64,000 nt of DNA from Myxococcaceae bacterium. Lineage in GTDB: Bacteria > Myxococcota_A > Polyangia > Polyangiales > Ga0077539. The stretch covers positions 62,001 to 126,000 of the forward strand of contig SCUS01000156.1 in assembly GCA_004297725.1 (NCBI GenBank), in the 5' to 3' direction. Below, one piece after another: positions 48,917 through 57,197 of the stretch. Position 1 is the stretch's first letter; each line of letters begins with the position of its first letter. The notes below the pieces were generated by a model. It did no database searches, was not told the DNA's origin, and saw only the letters and a list, made by a program, of their open reading frames with translations. The position numbers and the translations under genes were made by a program.

Positions 48917-50231
48917 GTTCATCCGCGCCGCCGCGGTCGCCGCCGTCGCGCTCCCCTTCGTCGCCTTCCTCTCGCTGGGGCTCTGGAGCTTCTTCGCCGA
49001 GGCGCCCAGCGAGCGCGCCACGTCGCGCCTGGTGCTCTCCACGCTCTGGCTCTCCCTCGCCGCGCTGGCCGCCGTCGCCGTCGCCGCGGCCCGTGGTGGG
49101 CTCGTGCCCGCGGAGGTGCACGTCGGCACCTGGTTCGCCTCGGGCGACTACGCCTTCGAGCTCGAGCTCCTGCTCGACGGACCATCGCTCACGATGCTGC
49201 TCCTGGTGGCCGCCACCACCGCGCTCGTCGGGCAGTTCTCCGTCACCTACCTGCACCGCGATCCCGGCTTCACCCGCTACTTCCTCCTGCTGGCGCTCTT
49301 CGACTCCGGGATGCTGCTCCTCGTCGGCGCCGGGAGCCTCGACCTGCTCTTCTGCGGCTGGGAGCTCGTCGGCCTCACCTCCACCCTCCTCGTCGGCTTC
49401 TTCCACGAGCGATCGGGGCCCGTGCGCTCGTCGCTGCAGGTCTTCAGCATCTACCGCCTCTGCGACCTCGGGCTGCTGCTCGGCGCGGTGATGCTCCACC
49501 TCGTCGCGGGCACCACGGATTTCACCCACGCCTTCGCGCGCCCGCTGCACGGATCGATCGCGGTGGTGCTCCCGCTGCTGCTGCTCCTCGCGGCCATCGG
49601 CAAGAGCGCCCAGTCGCCCTTCGGCTCGTGGCTCCCTCGCGCCATGGAGGGCCCCACCGCGTCGAGCGCCCTCTTCTACGGCGCCCTCTCGGTGCACGCC
49701 GGGGTCTGGCTGCTCATCCGCATGGGGCCGCTCTACGCCCACTCCCCGTGGGCCCGCCTCGCGGTCATCGCCGTCGGAGCGGGCACCGCGGTCACCTCCA
49801 CCGTCGCGGGCCGGGTGCAGTCCGACGCCAAGGTCGCGCTGGGCCTCGCGACCCGCGCGCAGGTCGGGCTGATGTTCGTCGAGTGCGGCCTCGGGTGGCA
49901 CCGCCTCGCGCTGGCGCACCTGGTGCTGCACTCCATCGTGCGGGGCCACCAGCTGCTGCGCGCGCCGTCGTCGCTGCACGAGGCGCTCGCGCTGCGCTCG
50001 GCGGGCCTCGAGTCGCACGGGGCCATCGACGGCCTCGCCCAGCGCCTCCTCCCGCCCCAGGTACTGCGCTGGCTGTACCGAGCGGCGCTCGACGAGTTCC
50101 ACAAGGAGACCCTCGTCGACCGGATGGTGGTGCGCCCGGTGCTGCGCGCCTCCGCGTGGATCGATCGGCAGGAACTCCGCCTGTCCCGCCAGCCCCACCG
50201 CCCGCTCACCGCCCCCGCAGAGAGGACCTGA
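48906..50231 (+). CDS. dabB: DabB-like NuoL-family membrane subunit (N-terminal type)
   Basis: A 441-residue polytopic protein of the proton-pumping NuoL/Mrp antiporter family. Conserved elements are GWELVGLTSTLLVGFF (the helix-5 Glu), GKSAQSPFGSWLPRAMEGPTASSALFYGALSVHAGVWLL (helix-7 Lys region), and QSDAKVALGLATRAQVGLMFVECG (helix 9-10). LAHLVLHSIVRGHQLL follows. DabB and NuoL usually continue with several more helices. This protein ends in a soluble tail of about 90 residues instead, with a second related subunit encoded next. It should supply cation-driven energy to DabA in the membrane. It overlaps dabA by 11 bases. Confidence 0.9.
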   Translation: MLPEFIRAAAVAAVALPFVAFLSLGLWSFFAEAPSERATSRLVLSTLWLSLAALAAVAVAAARGGLVPAEVHVGTWFASGDYAFELELLLDGPSLTMLLLVAATTALVGQFSVTYLHRDPGFTRYFLLLALFDSGMLLLVGAGSLDLLFCGWELVGLTSTLLVGFFHERSGPVRSSLQVFSIYRLCDLGLLLGAVMLHLVAGTTDFTHAFARPLHGSIAVVLPLLLLLAAIGKSAQSPFGSWLPRAMEGPTASSALFYGALSVHAGVWLLIRMGPLYAHSPWARLAVIAVGAGTAVTSTVAGRVQSDAKVALGLATRAQVGLMFVECGLGWHRLALAHLVLHSIVRGHQLLRAPSSLHEALALRSAGLESHGAIDGLAQRLLPPQVLRWLYRAALDEFHKETLVDRMVVRPVLRASAWIDRQELRLSRQPHRPLTAPAERT

Positions 50232-50241
50232 CCCCCGACCC

Positions 50242-51240
50242 ATGGGACCCTTCGACTGGCTCGGCCTCCACCTCCGGCTCGACGGCCTCTCCGGCCCGGT
50301 CGCCCTGCTCCTCGTGCTGCGCGCCGTCGCCGTGCTCGTCGGCGCGCCCCGCTCGGCCCGCAGCTCCGCCGTGCTGGCCAGGGAGCTCATCACCCTCGCG
50401 CTCTCGCTCGTCGCGTGCGCCGCGCAGACCCCCGTCGCTGCGCTGGGCCTCGGGCTCGCGGCCGCCATCGCCGGGCGCCGCCCGCTGGCGATGCCCTGGC
50501 TGGTCGCCCACCTTCCGCTGATGACGCTGCTGCTCGTCCGCTACGGCGGCCCCGCGCTGCCGCACCTCTCCCCCGGCGCGCAGCACCTCGTCGCCGCCGC
50601 GGGGGTGACCCTCTCGCTCTACGGAGCGCTCAGCGCGCTGGCGCAGACCAACCTCCGCCGGCTGGTGCGCTCGCTCGCCATCAGCCACGCCGGGCTCATC
50701 CTCGGGGGCCTCTCCACGGGGACCGTCCACGCCTTCGCGGGCGCCTCGGTGGAGTGCCTCTCCAGCGGGCTCACGCTCTCGGGCATGGCCATGACCGTGG
50801 CGGCCGTCGGGGCCCGCACCGGCACCGTCGACGTGCGAGCGCTCGGCGGCCTGGTGCGCGGCTGCGGCCGGATGGCGGCGGTGTTCCTGCTGCTGGGCGT
50901 CGGCTCCGTGGGCTTCCCCGCGACGCTGGCCTTCGTCGGCGAAGACCTGCTGCTGCACGGCCTCATCGACGCGCACCCGATGCTCGCCGCGGCGATGCTC
51001 TTCTCCAGCGCGCTCGGCGGCATCGCGATGTTCCGCGGCTGGCAGCGGGCCTTCCTCGGGCCCTCGCTCGACATGTGGCGCGCGGTGCCCGACCTGCTCG
51101 ACCGCGAGCGCCTCGCCCTCTTCGGCATCGCCGCCGCGGTGGTGCTCGCCGGCATCTTCCCGACCCGCCTGGTCGCGTCCGAGTCCGACGCCGTCGGCCG
51201 GATCCTCCACGCCGCCCCCACCCACGAAGGAGCCCGATAG
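50242..51240 (+). CDS. second NuoM/NuoN-like membrane subunit of the DAB operon
   Basis: A 332-residue polytopic protein, shorter than any complete NuoM or DabB (about 450-550). N-terminal helices are followed by ALAQTNLRRLVRSLAISHAGLILGGL, matching the NuoM/N helix-9 pattern (SSISHMG-like). HAFAGASVECLSSGLTLSGMAMTVAAV comes next, then GRMAAVFLLLGVGSVGFPATLAFVGEDLLLHG, the GFPGTxGFVGE-type helix-12 motif. It resembles the C-terminal half of a pump subunit with a few leading helices. With the preceding gene, it may supply the parts missing from a single DabB. It starts 10 bases after the DabB-like gene and its stop abuts the porin start. Confidence 0.85.
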   Translation: MGPFDWLGLHLRLDGLSGPVALLLVLRAVAVLVGAPRSARSSAVLARELITLALSLVACAAQTPVAALGLGLAAAIAGRRPLAMPWLVAHLPLMTLLLVRYGGPALPHLSPGAQHLVAAAGVTLSLYGALSALAQTNLRRLVRSLAISHAGLILGGLSTGTVHAFAGASVECLSSGLTLSGMAMTVAAVGARTGTVDVRALGGLVRGCGRMAAVFLLLGVGSVGFPATLAFVGEDLLLHGLIDAHPMLAAAMLFSSALGGIAMFRGWQRAFLGPSLDMWRAVPDLLDRERLALFGIAAAVVLAGIFPTRLVASESDAVGRILHAAPTHEGAR

Positions 51241-52356
51241 ATGTTCGCTGCGCTCGTGCTCGGCTGCGCTCAGCTCGCCGCCGCCGCGCCCGCCTCTCCG
51301 CCTCCCACGCCCCCGTCGCCGGGGGTGCACGCCTCGCTCGACGAGGGGCTCAGCGTCTCCACCGCCGACGGCAGCTTCTCGGTGCGCCTCGGCCTCCTCG
51401 TGCAGGCCCGCTACGAGCTCCGGCGCACGCCCTCGACCGACACGCAGGGCTTCGACGTGCGCGTGGTGCGCCCGCAGCTCCGCGGCACCATCGGCAGGCC
51501 CTGGCTGCGCTTCTTCGTGCAGCCCGAGCTCGCCGACACGCAGCGGCTGCTCGACCTGCAGCTCGACGCGCAGCCCACTCCCCTCTTCGGGGTGCGCGTG
51601 GGGCAGTTTCTCACGCCCTTCTCCAGGGCCTTCAACACGCCGGTGCCGGTGCTGCAGTTCCCGGACTTCAGCGTGGTGAACACGGCCTTCCGGGCCGATC
51701 GCGACACCGGCGTGATGCTCCACGGAGAGCCCTTCGGCGGGCGCGCGGAGTGGAACCTCGGCGTCTTCAACGGCAACGGCCTCGACCGCGGCGGCAACGA
51801 CCGCTTCGACCTGCGCTGGATGGCCCGCCTCGCCTGGAACCCCCTCGGCGCCGTCTCCTACAACGAGACCCCGGCGGTCAACGGGCCGACCCCGTGGCGG
51901 GTCGGCGTCGGCGTGAACGCGTACACCGACACCACCACGGTCACGATCCCGCCGGGCTCGGGGCAGAGCGCGGCGCGCACGGGCGACCAGCACCAGGACG
52001 TGATCGGCGCCGACCTCGCGGTGCGCGGAGGCCCGTGGACCCTCCAGGCCGAGGCCTACCACCGGTGGCAGCGCCGCGCCGACGGCACCCGCGTGGGCTC
52101 CTGGGGCGCCTACGCCCAGAGCGGCCTGATGCTGGGTCGCTACTTCGAGGTCGCCGCGAGAGGCAACGTGATGCAGCCCGACGACCAGGGCTCCGCGACG
52201 ATGCTGTCGGGCGAGGCGATGCTCACCGCGTACGCCCGCGGCAACCACCTGAAGTTCAACCTCCGCGGAGCGCTCAGCCACTCCGACGCGCTCATCGCGG
52301 GGGTGGCGCAGGGCTGGTCGGGGCTCGTCACCCTCCAGACCCAGGTGGCCTTCTAG
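51241..52356 (+). CDS. OprP/OprO-like outer-membrane porin of the DAB operon
   Basis: A 371-residue porin. A signal peptide of about 17-20 residues (LVLGCAQLAAAAPA) precedes a mature part with beta-strand alternation typical of phosphate-selective OprP/OprO porins: FSVRLGLLVQARYELRR, FDVRVVRPQLRGTIGRPWLRFFVQPELAD, VGQFLTPFSRAFN, and DTGVMLHGEPFGGRAEWNLGVFNGNG. It ends in a C-terminal aromatic strand (VTLQTQVAF), as required for outer-membrane insertion. The ATG follows the preceding stop directly, so it is the last gene of the SulP-DabA-DabB operon and would let an anion such as bicarbonate into the periplasm (inference from context). It is convergent with the NtrC-type gene, 9 bases apart. 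Confidence 0.88.
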   Translation: MFAALVLGCAQLAAAAPASPPPTPPSPGVHASLDEGLSVSTADGSFSVRLGLLVQARYELRRTPSTDTQGFDVRVVRPQLRGTIGRPWLRFFVQPELADTQRLLDLQLDAQPTPLFGVRVGQFLTPFSRAFNTPVPVLQFPDFSVVNTAFRADRDTGVMLHGEPFGGRAEWNLGVFNGNGLDRGGNDRFDLRWMARLAWNPLGAVSYNETPAVNGPTPWRVGVGVNAYTDTTTVTIPPGSGQSAARTGDQHQDVIGADLAVRGGPWTLQAEAYHRWQRRADGTRVGSWGAYAQSGLMLGRYFEVAARGNVMQPDDQGSATMLSGEAMLTAYARGNHLKFNLRGALSHSDALIAGVAQGWSGLVTLQTQVAF

Positions 52357-52365
52357 CGGCGCGCG

Positions 52366-53736
<1,371 letters not shown>

Positions 53737-53808
53737 GGGGCCACCTTAGCGCGGTTCCGGGGGTCGACGCCGCGCTCCGTGCCCGACCTGGGCTATGGTC
53801 CGCCGCGC

Positions 53809-54261
53809 ATGACCCACGTGATGACCGACAAGCCCCGGAGCACCGTGCACATCCGCGTCAACTACGCGGACGTCGACCGCATGGGGCTGCTGCACCACAG
53901 CGTCTACCTGAAGTACATGGAGCGCACCCGGGAGGAGTTCATCCGCCGCCGCAACGGCGCCTACGCCGCGATGGAGGACGCCGGGATGCTCATCGTCGTC
54001 GTCGAGGCCAACCTCAAGTACAAGCGCCCCGCGCGCTTCGACGACGTCCTCGCCATCACCCTCGAGCTCTACGAGGTCGGCGCGGCCTCGCTCCGCATCG
54101 CCTACGAGGTGCGCCGGGTCGGCGAGGACGACCCCATCGCCACGGCCACCACCCGCCACGCGCTCGTCTCCCGCGAGGGCCGGGCGCTGCGGCTGACCGA
54201 GGAGATCCGCGCGCTGCTGGCCCGCGACGAGGTGGTCTCCCGCCACGGCGAGCTGGGCTGA
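53809..54261 (+). CDS. acyl-CoA thioesterase, 4HBT/YbgC-like
   Basis: A 150-residue hot-dog-fold thioesterase. The signature VNYADVDRMGLLHHSVYLKYMERTREEF matches the 4-hydroxybenzoyl-CoA thioesterase/YbgC active-site helix, with the Asp of YADVDRMG in place. Next come LKYKRPARFDDVLAITLELYEVGAASLRIAYEV and ATTRHALVSREGRALRL. YbgC enzymes hydrolyse short acyl-CoAs and associate with the Tol-Pal system; no tol genes are near. ATG at 53809, with an alternative ATG at 53821. The long upstream frame back to 52543 is antisense to the regulator gene and rejected. It is divergent from the NtrC-type gene across 72 bases. Confidence 0.9.
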   Translation: MTHVMTDKPRSTVHIRVNYADVDRMGLLHHSVYLKYMERTREEFIRRRNGAYAAMEDAGMLIVVVEANLKYKRPARFDDVLAITLELYEVGAASLRIAYEVRRVGEDDPIATATTRHALVSREGRALRLTEEIRALLARDEVVSRHGELG

Positions 54262-54348
54262 GACCGCGGGGTCCTCGGGCCCGAGAGTCGCATCGCGCCG
54301 TTGCAATCACTTCGACGACGGCTCTACCTTGCGCCCCCGGAGGATCCG

Positions 54349-56094
54349 ATGCGCACTTCGAGACTCGCTACCCGCCTCACGCTCGCCGCCGCCCTTTGCC
54401 TGGGCGCGGCCTCCCTCACTGGCTGTGAGAACGAGAACGACCCCGCCACGTGGGTCGGCAAGCTGAGCGCGACCAACAAGCGCCCCGCCGCGATGCGCAG
54501 GCTCCGGCAGATGTGGGAGTCGAAGCTCGCCACCACCACGCCGCCCAACAACCTCCGCGACCCCGCGGTGCAGGCCTTCCTCAACGCCGTGCTCCCCGCG
54601 GTCAACGAGGCCTTCGTCGACCACCGCGACGAGCTCGCGGTGCGCAAGGAGGCCATCGAGATCCTCGCCGGCAGCGGCGACGCGAGGGCCATCCCGGCGC
54701 TGGTCAACGCGCTGGAGTTCAGCCCCGGCAACAGCGAGAGCGAGCGCATCGCCCTGCGCGCGGCGCAGGCCCTGAAGGAGCTTCACCCGGCCAACAACCC
54801 GCAGGTGGTGCAGCGGCTCCTGGCCACCATCGACCGCGCCTCGGGCAACTCCGGCTCCGCCCCGGCCATCCGCGAGGCGGTCATCCAGGCCCTCGGCGCC
54901 ATCGGCGACCGCAGCGCCGTCGACGTGCTGGTGCGCACGCTGAAGAAGCCCATCGACCAGCAGGAGATCCGCACCGCCCGCGCCGCCGCCGACGCGCTCG
55001 GGCTGCTGGGCGACACCTCGCAGCCCGTGGTCGACGCCCTCATCTACGGGCTCTACCTCAACGTCCGCCGCGCCAACGCCTTCAACAACTGCGGCCGCGC
55101 CCTCACCCGCCTCGGCGCCGCCGCGGTGGTCCCGCGGCTCATCGCGACGGTCAACGGGCAGAACCCCGAGGTCACGCTCCTCATCAACTCCTTCGCGTCG
55201 GTGCCCGGGATGCCGCCGGTGCCGCCGGGGCTGCAGCAGTCCACGGCCATCGACGTGCTGCGCAACTTCGCCGACCGCAGCGCCGTCCCGGCGCTCATCG
55301 CCCTGCTCACCAACCGCGAGACCGTCGGCAACGTGCGCGGCGCCGCGGCGGAGACCCTCGGGTACACCGGCCTCGCGCTCCCCTCCGACGCCCCGGAGCG
55401 GGGGCCCATCTTCACCGCGCTCTCCACGGTCTTCAACGAGGGCACGCCCGGCGGCGAGGACGACATGGCCCCCACCGTCGCCCCGGCGCTGGTGCTGCTC
55501 GGCGACGCCCGCACGGTGCCGCTGCTCGTGCGGCGCATCAACACCCGCGAGATGGCCGCGCCCTCCGCGGTGCCCTACCGCCTCGGACTGCTGATGCCGC
55601 TCGCGAGCGCGGTGCGCCACGACACCTTCGCGCAGTTCGACGCGCTGGCCAACACCGCCGCCGCGCAGCTCGCCGCGCTGGTCGCCGCGCAGCCCGACGC
55701 CGCCTCGGAGATCGCCCCGGTGCAGGCGCAGCTCGCGACCATCCGGCAGGTGGCCAGCGTCGCCCACGACTGCAACGACGGCGACCTCGCCTGCTACCGC
55801 GAGCGCCTCTCCAGCCCGGAGAAGAACGTCGTCCGCAAGGCCGCCTACATGATCGCGTGGACCGGCGGCGACAACCCCGCCGCCCGCCAGGCGCTGCTGG
55901 CGCAGGCCGGCAACGCCGACCTCCTGGTGCGACGGTCGATCCACGTGGCCATCGACGCGCTCTCGCCGCACGGCTGCGCGGAGTGCATCACCCGGCTGGA
56001 GCAGGTCATCGAGGGCGAGCGCGGCCAGGAGAGCAAGTCGCTCCTCCACCTCGAGGCGCAGATGCTCATCTCCCGCCTCCGCGGCCGCACCTGA
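54349..56094 (+). CDS. HEAT-repeat lipoprotein
   Basis: A 581-residue lipoprotein with lipobox SLTGCEN (Cys26). The body is an array of HEAT/PBS-like alpha-helical repeats: RDELAVRKEAIEILAGSGDARAIPALVNALE, IREAVIQALGAIGDRSAVDVLVRTL, and AVPALIALLTNRETVGNVRGAAAETLGYTGLALP. HDCNDGDLACYRERLSSPEKNVVRKAAYMI is a later repeat with a Cys pair. Such solenoids are protein-protein scaffolds; here it is periplasmic or surface-attached. The ATG at 54349 is preceded by a GGAGG at good spacing, which decides it over 54301. It precedes the EpmB-like gene by 48 bases on the same strand. No partner is identifiable. Confidence 0.85.
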   Translation: MRTSRLATRLTLAAALCLGAASLTGCENENDPATWVGKLSATNKRPAAMRRLRQMWESKLATTTPPNNLRDPAVQAFLNAVLPAVNEAFVDHRDELAVRKEAIEILAGSGDARAIPALVNALEFSPGNSESERIALRAAQALKELHPANNPQVVQRLLATIDRASGNSGSAPAIREAVIQALGAIGDRSAVDVLVRTLKKPIDQQEIRTARAAADALGLLGDTSQPVVDALIYGLYLNVRRANAFNNCGRALTRLGAAAVVPRLIATVNGQNPEVTLLINSFASVPGMPPVPPGLQQSTAIDVLRNFADRSAVPALIALLTNRETVGNVRGAAAETLGYTGLALPSDAPERGPIFTALSTVFNEGTPGGEDDMAPTVAPALVLLGDARTVPLLVRRINTREMAAPSAVPYRLGLLMPLASAVRHDTFAQFDALANTAAAQLAALVAAQPDAASEIAPVQAQLATIRQVASVAHDCNDGDLACYRERLSSPEKNVVRKAAYMIAWTGGDNPAARQALLAQAGNADLLVRRSIHVAIDALSPHGCAECITRLEQVIEGERGQESKSLLHLEAQMLISRLRGRT

Positions 56095-56142
56095 GTTGCG
56101 CCGGGGGGGCCCCGTGGCGTAGGCACCCGCGCGACCCACGCG

Positions 56143-57132
56143 ATGCCCCCCTCCCTCACCGATCCCGCCGACCTCGTCCGCCGCTGGCGCCTCCCCGAGG
56201 CCGCCCTCCCCGACGTGGCCGAGGCCTCCGCCCGCTTTCCCCTCAAGCTCTCCGATCACCTCGCCGAGCGCCTCGCGGGCCTCCCCCCCGACGACCCCCG
56301 GGTGCGCCAGTTTCTCCCCTCGGCCGACGAGCTCGTCGAGCGCGAGGGCTTCGTCAGCGACCCGGTGGGCGACGCGAAGGTGCAGCGGGCCCCCGGCCTG
56401 CTCCAGAAGTACCGCGGCCGGGCGCTGGTGATCGCCACCGCCGCCTGCCCGGTGCACTGCCGCTACTGCTTCCGCCGGGAGTACCCCTACGCCGACGCCA
56501 GCGCGGTCAACCACTGGCCCGAGGTGCTCGGCGCCCTCCGCGGAGACCCCGAGATCCACGAGGTCATCCTGAGCGGCGGCGACCCGCTCTCGCTCTCCAA
56601 CGCCGTGCTCTCCCGCATGGTGCGCGAGCTCGAGGCCATCCCCCATCTTACCCGGCTGCGTATTCACACCCGCTTCCCCACGACCTCCCCCGGCCGGGTC
56701 GACGACGAGCTCGCGGCGCTGCTCGCCGGCACACGCTTCGCCCCGGCGGTGGTGGTGCTTCACGTCAACCACGCGACGGAGCTCGACACCGAGGTGTCGC
56801 TGGCCGTGCGCCGACTGAGGGCGACCGGCGCGGTGCTGCTCAGCCAGTCGGTGCTGCTCCGAGGCGTCAACGACTCCGAAGACGCGCTCGCGGCGCTGAG
56901 CGAGGCCCTCGGCGCGCTCGGCGTGGTGCCCTACTACCTGCACCTGCTCGACCGGGTGCGAGGCGCGGGGCATTTCGAGGTGCCCGAGCCCGAGGCCGTC
57001 GCGCTGGTGAGGGCGCTCGCCGACCGGCTCCCCGGCTACCTCGTGCCGAAGCTGGTGAGGGAGCTGAGCGGAGAGCGCGCCAAGACCCTGGTGCCCCTCA
57101 CGGCCCCCTCCCCGAGCGGCGCGAGGGAATAG
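56143..57132 (+). CDS. epmB: EpmB-like radical SAM lysine 2,3-aminomutase family protein
   Basis: A 329-residue radical SAM enzyme of the KamA/EpmB group. The [4Fe-4S]-binding motif is ACPVHCRYCFRR (Cys102, 106, 109). It is followed by VILSGGDPLSLSNAVLSRMVRELEAIPHLTRLRIHTR, a family signature. The PLP-site region near the end (LPGYLVPKLVRELSGERAKT) supplies the lysine. EpmB (YjeK) isomerises alpha-lysine to beta-lysine, which EpmA ligates to EF-P. The length (E. coli EpmB is about 340) and short C-terminus fit EpmB better than catabolic KamA, which is about 420. Neither epmA nor efp is in the window. Confidence 0.85.
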   Translation: MPPSLTDPADLVRRWRLPEAALPDVAEASARFPLKLSDHLAERLAGLPPDDPRVRQFLPSADELVEREGFVSDPVGDAKVQRAPGLLQKYRGRALVIATAACPVHCRYCFRREYPYADASAVNHWPEVLGALRGDPEIHEVILSGGDPLSLSNAVLSRMVRELEAIPHLTRLRIHTRFPTTSPGRVDDELAALLAGTRFAPAVVVLHVNHATELDTEVSLAVRRLRATGAVLLSQSVLLRGVNDSEDALAALSEALGALGVVPYYLHLLDRVRGAGHFEVPEPEAVALVRALADRLPGYLVPKLVRELSGERAKTLVPLTAPSPSGARE

Positions 57133-57197
57133 CGCTCGTCGGTTTCCCTGGAATTAGATCCCCCGTATGACCATGCGAAGGGCTTAGAATCCGCGGC

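Noticed and set aside
45431..49129. 1232-residue open frame on the minus strand across the SulP, DabA and DabB-like genes
   Set aside because: It is antisense to three well-supported genes and made of Arg/Ala/Gly/Glu-rich low-complexity sequence with no domain. Such frames are common in very GC-rich DNA.
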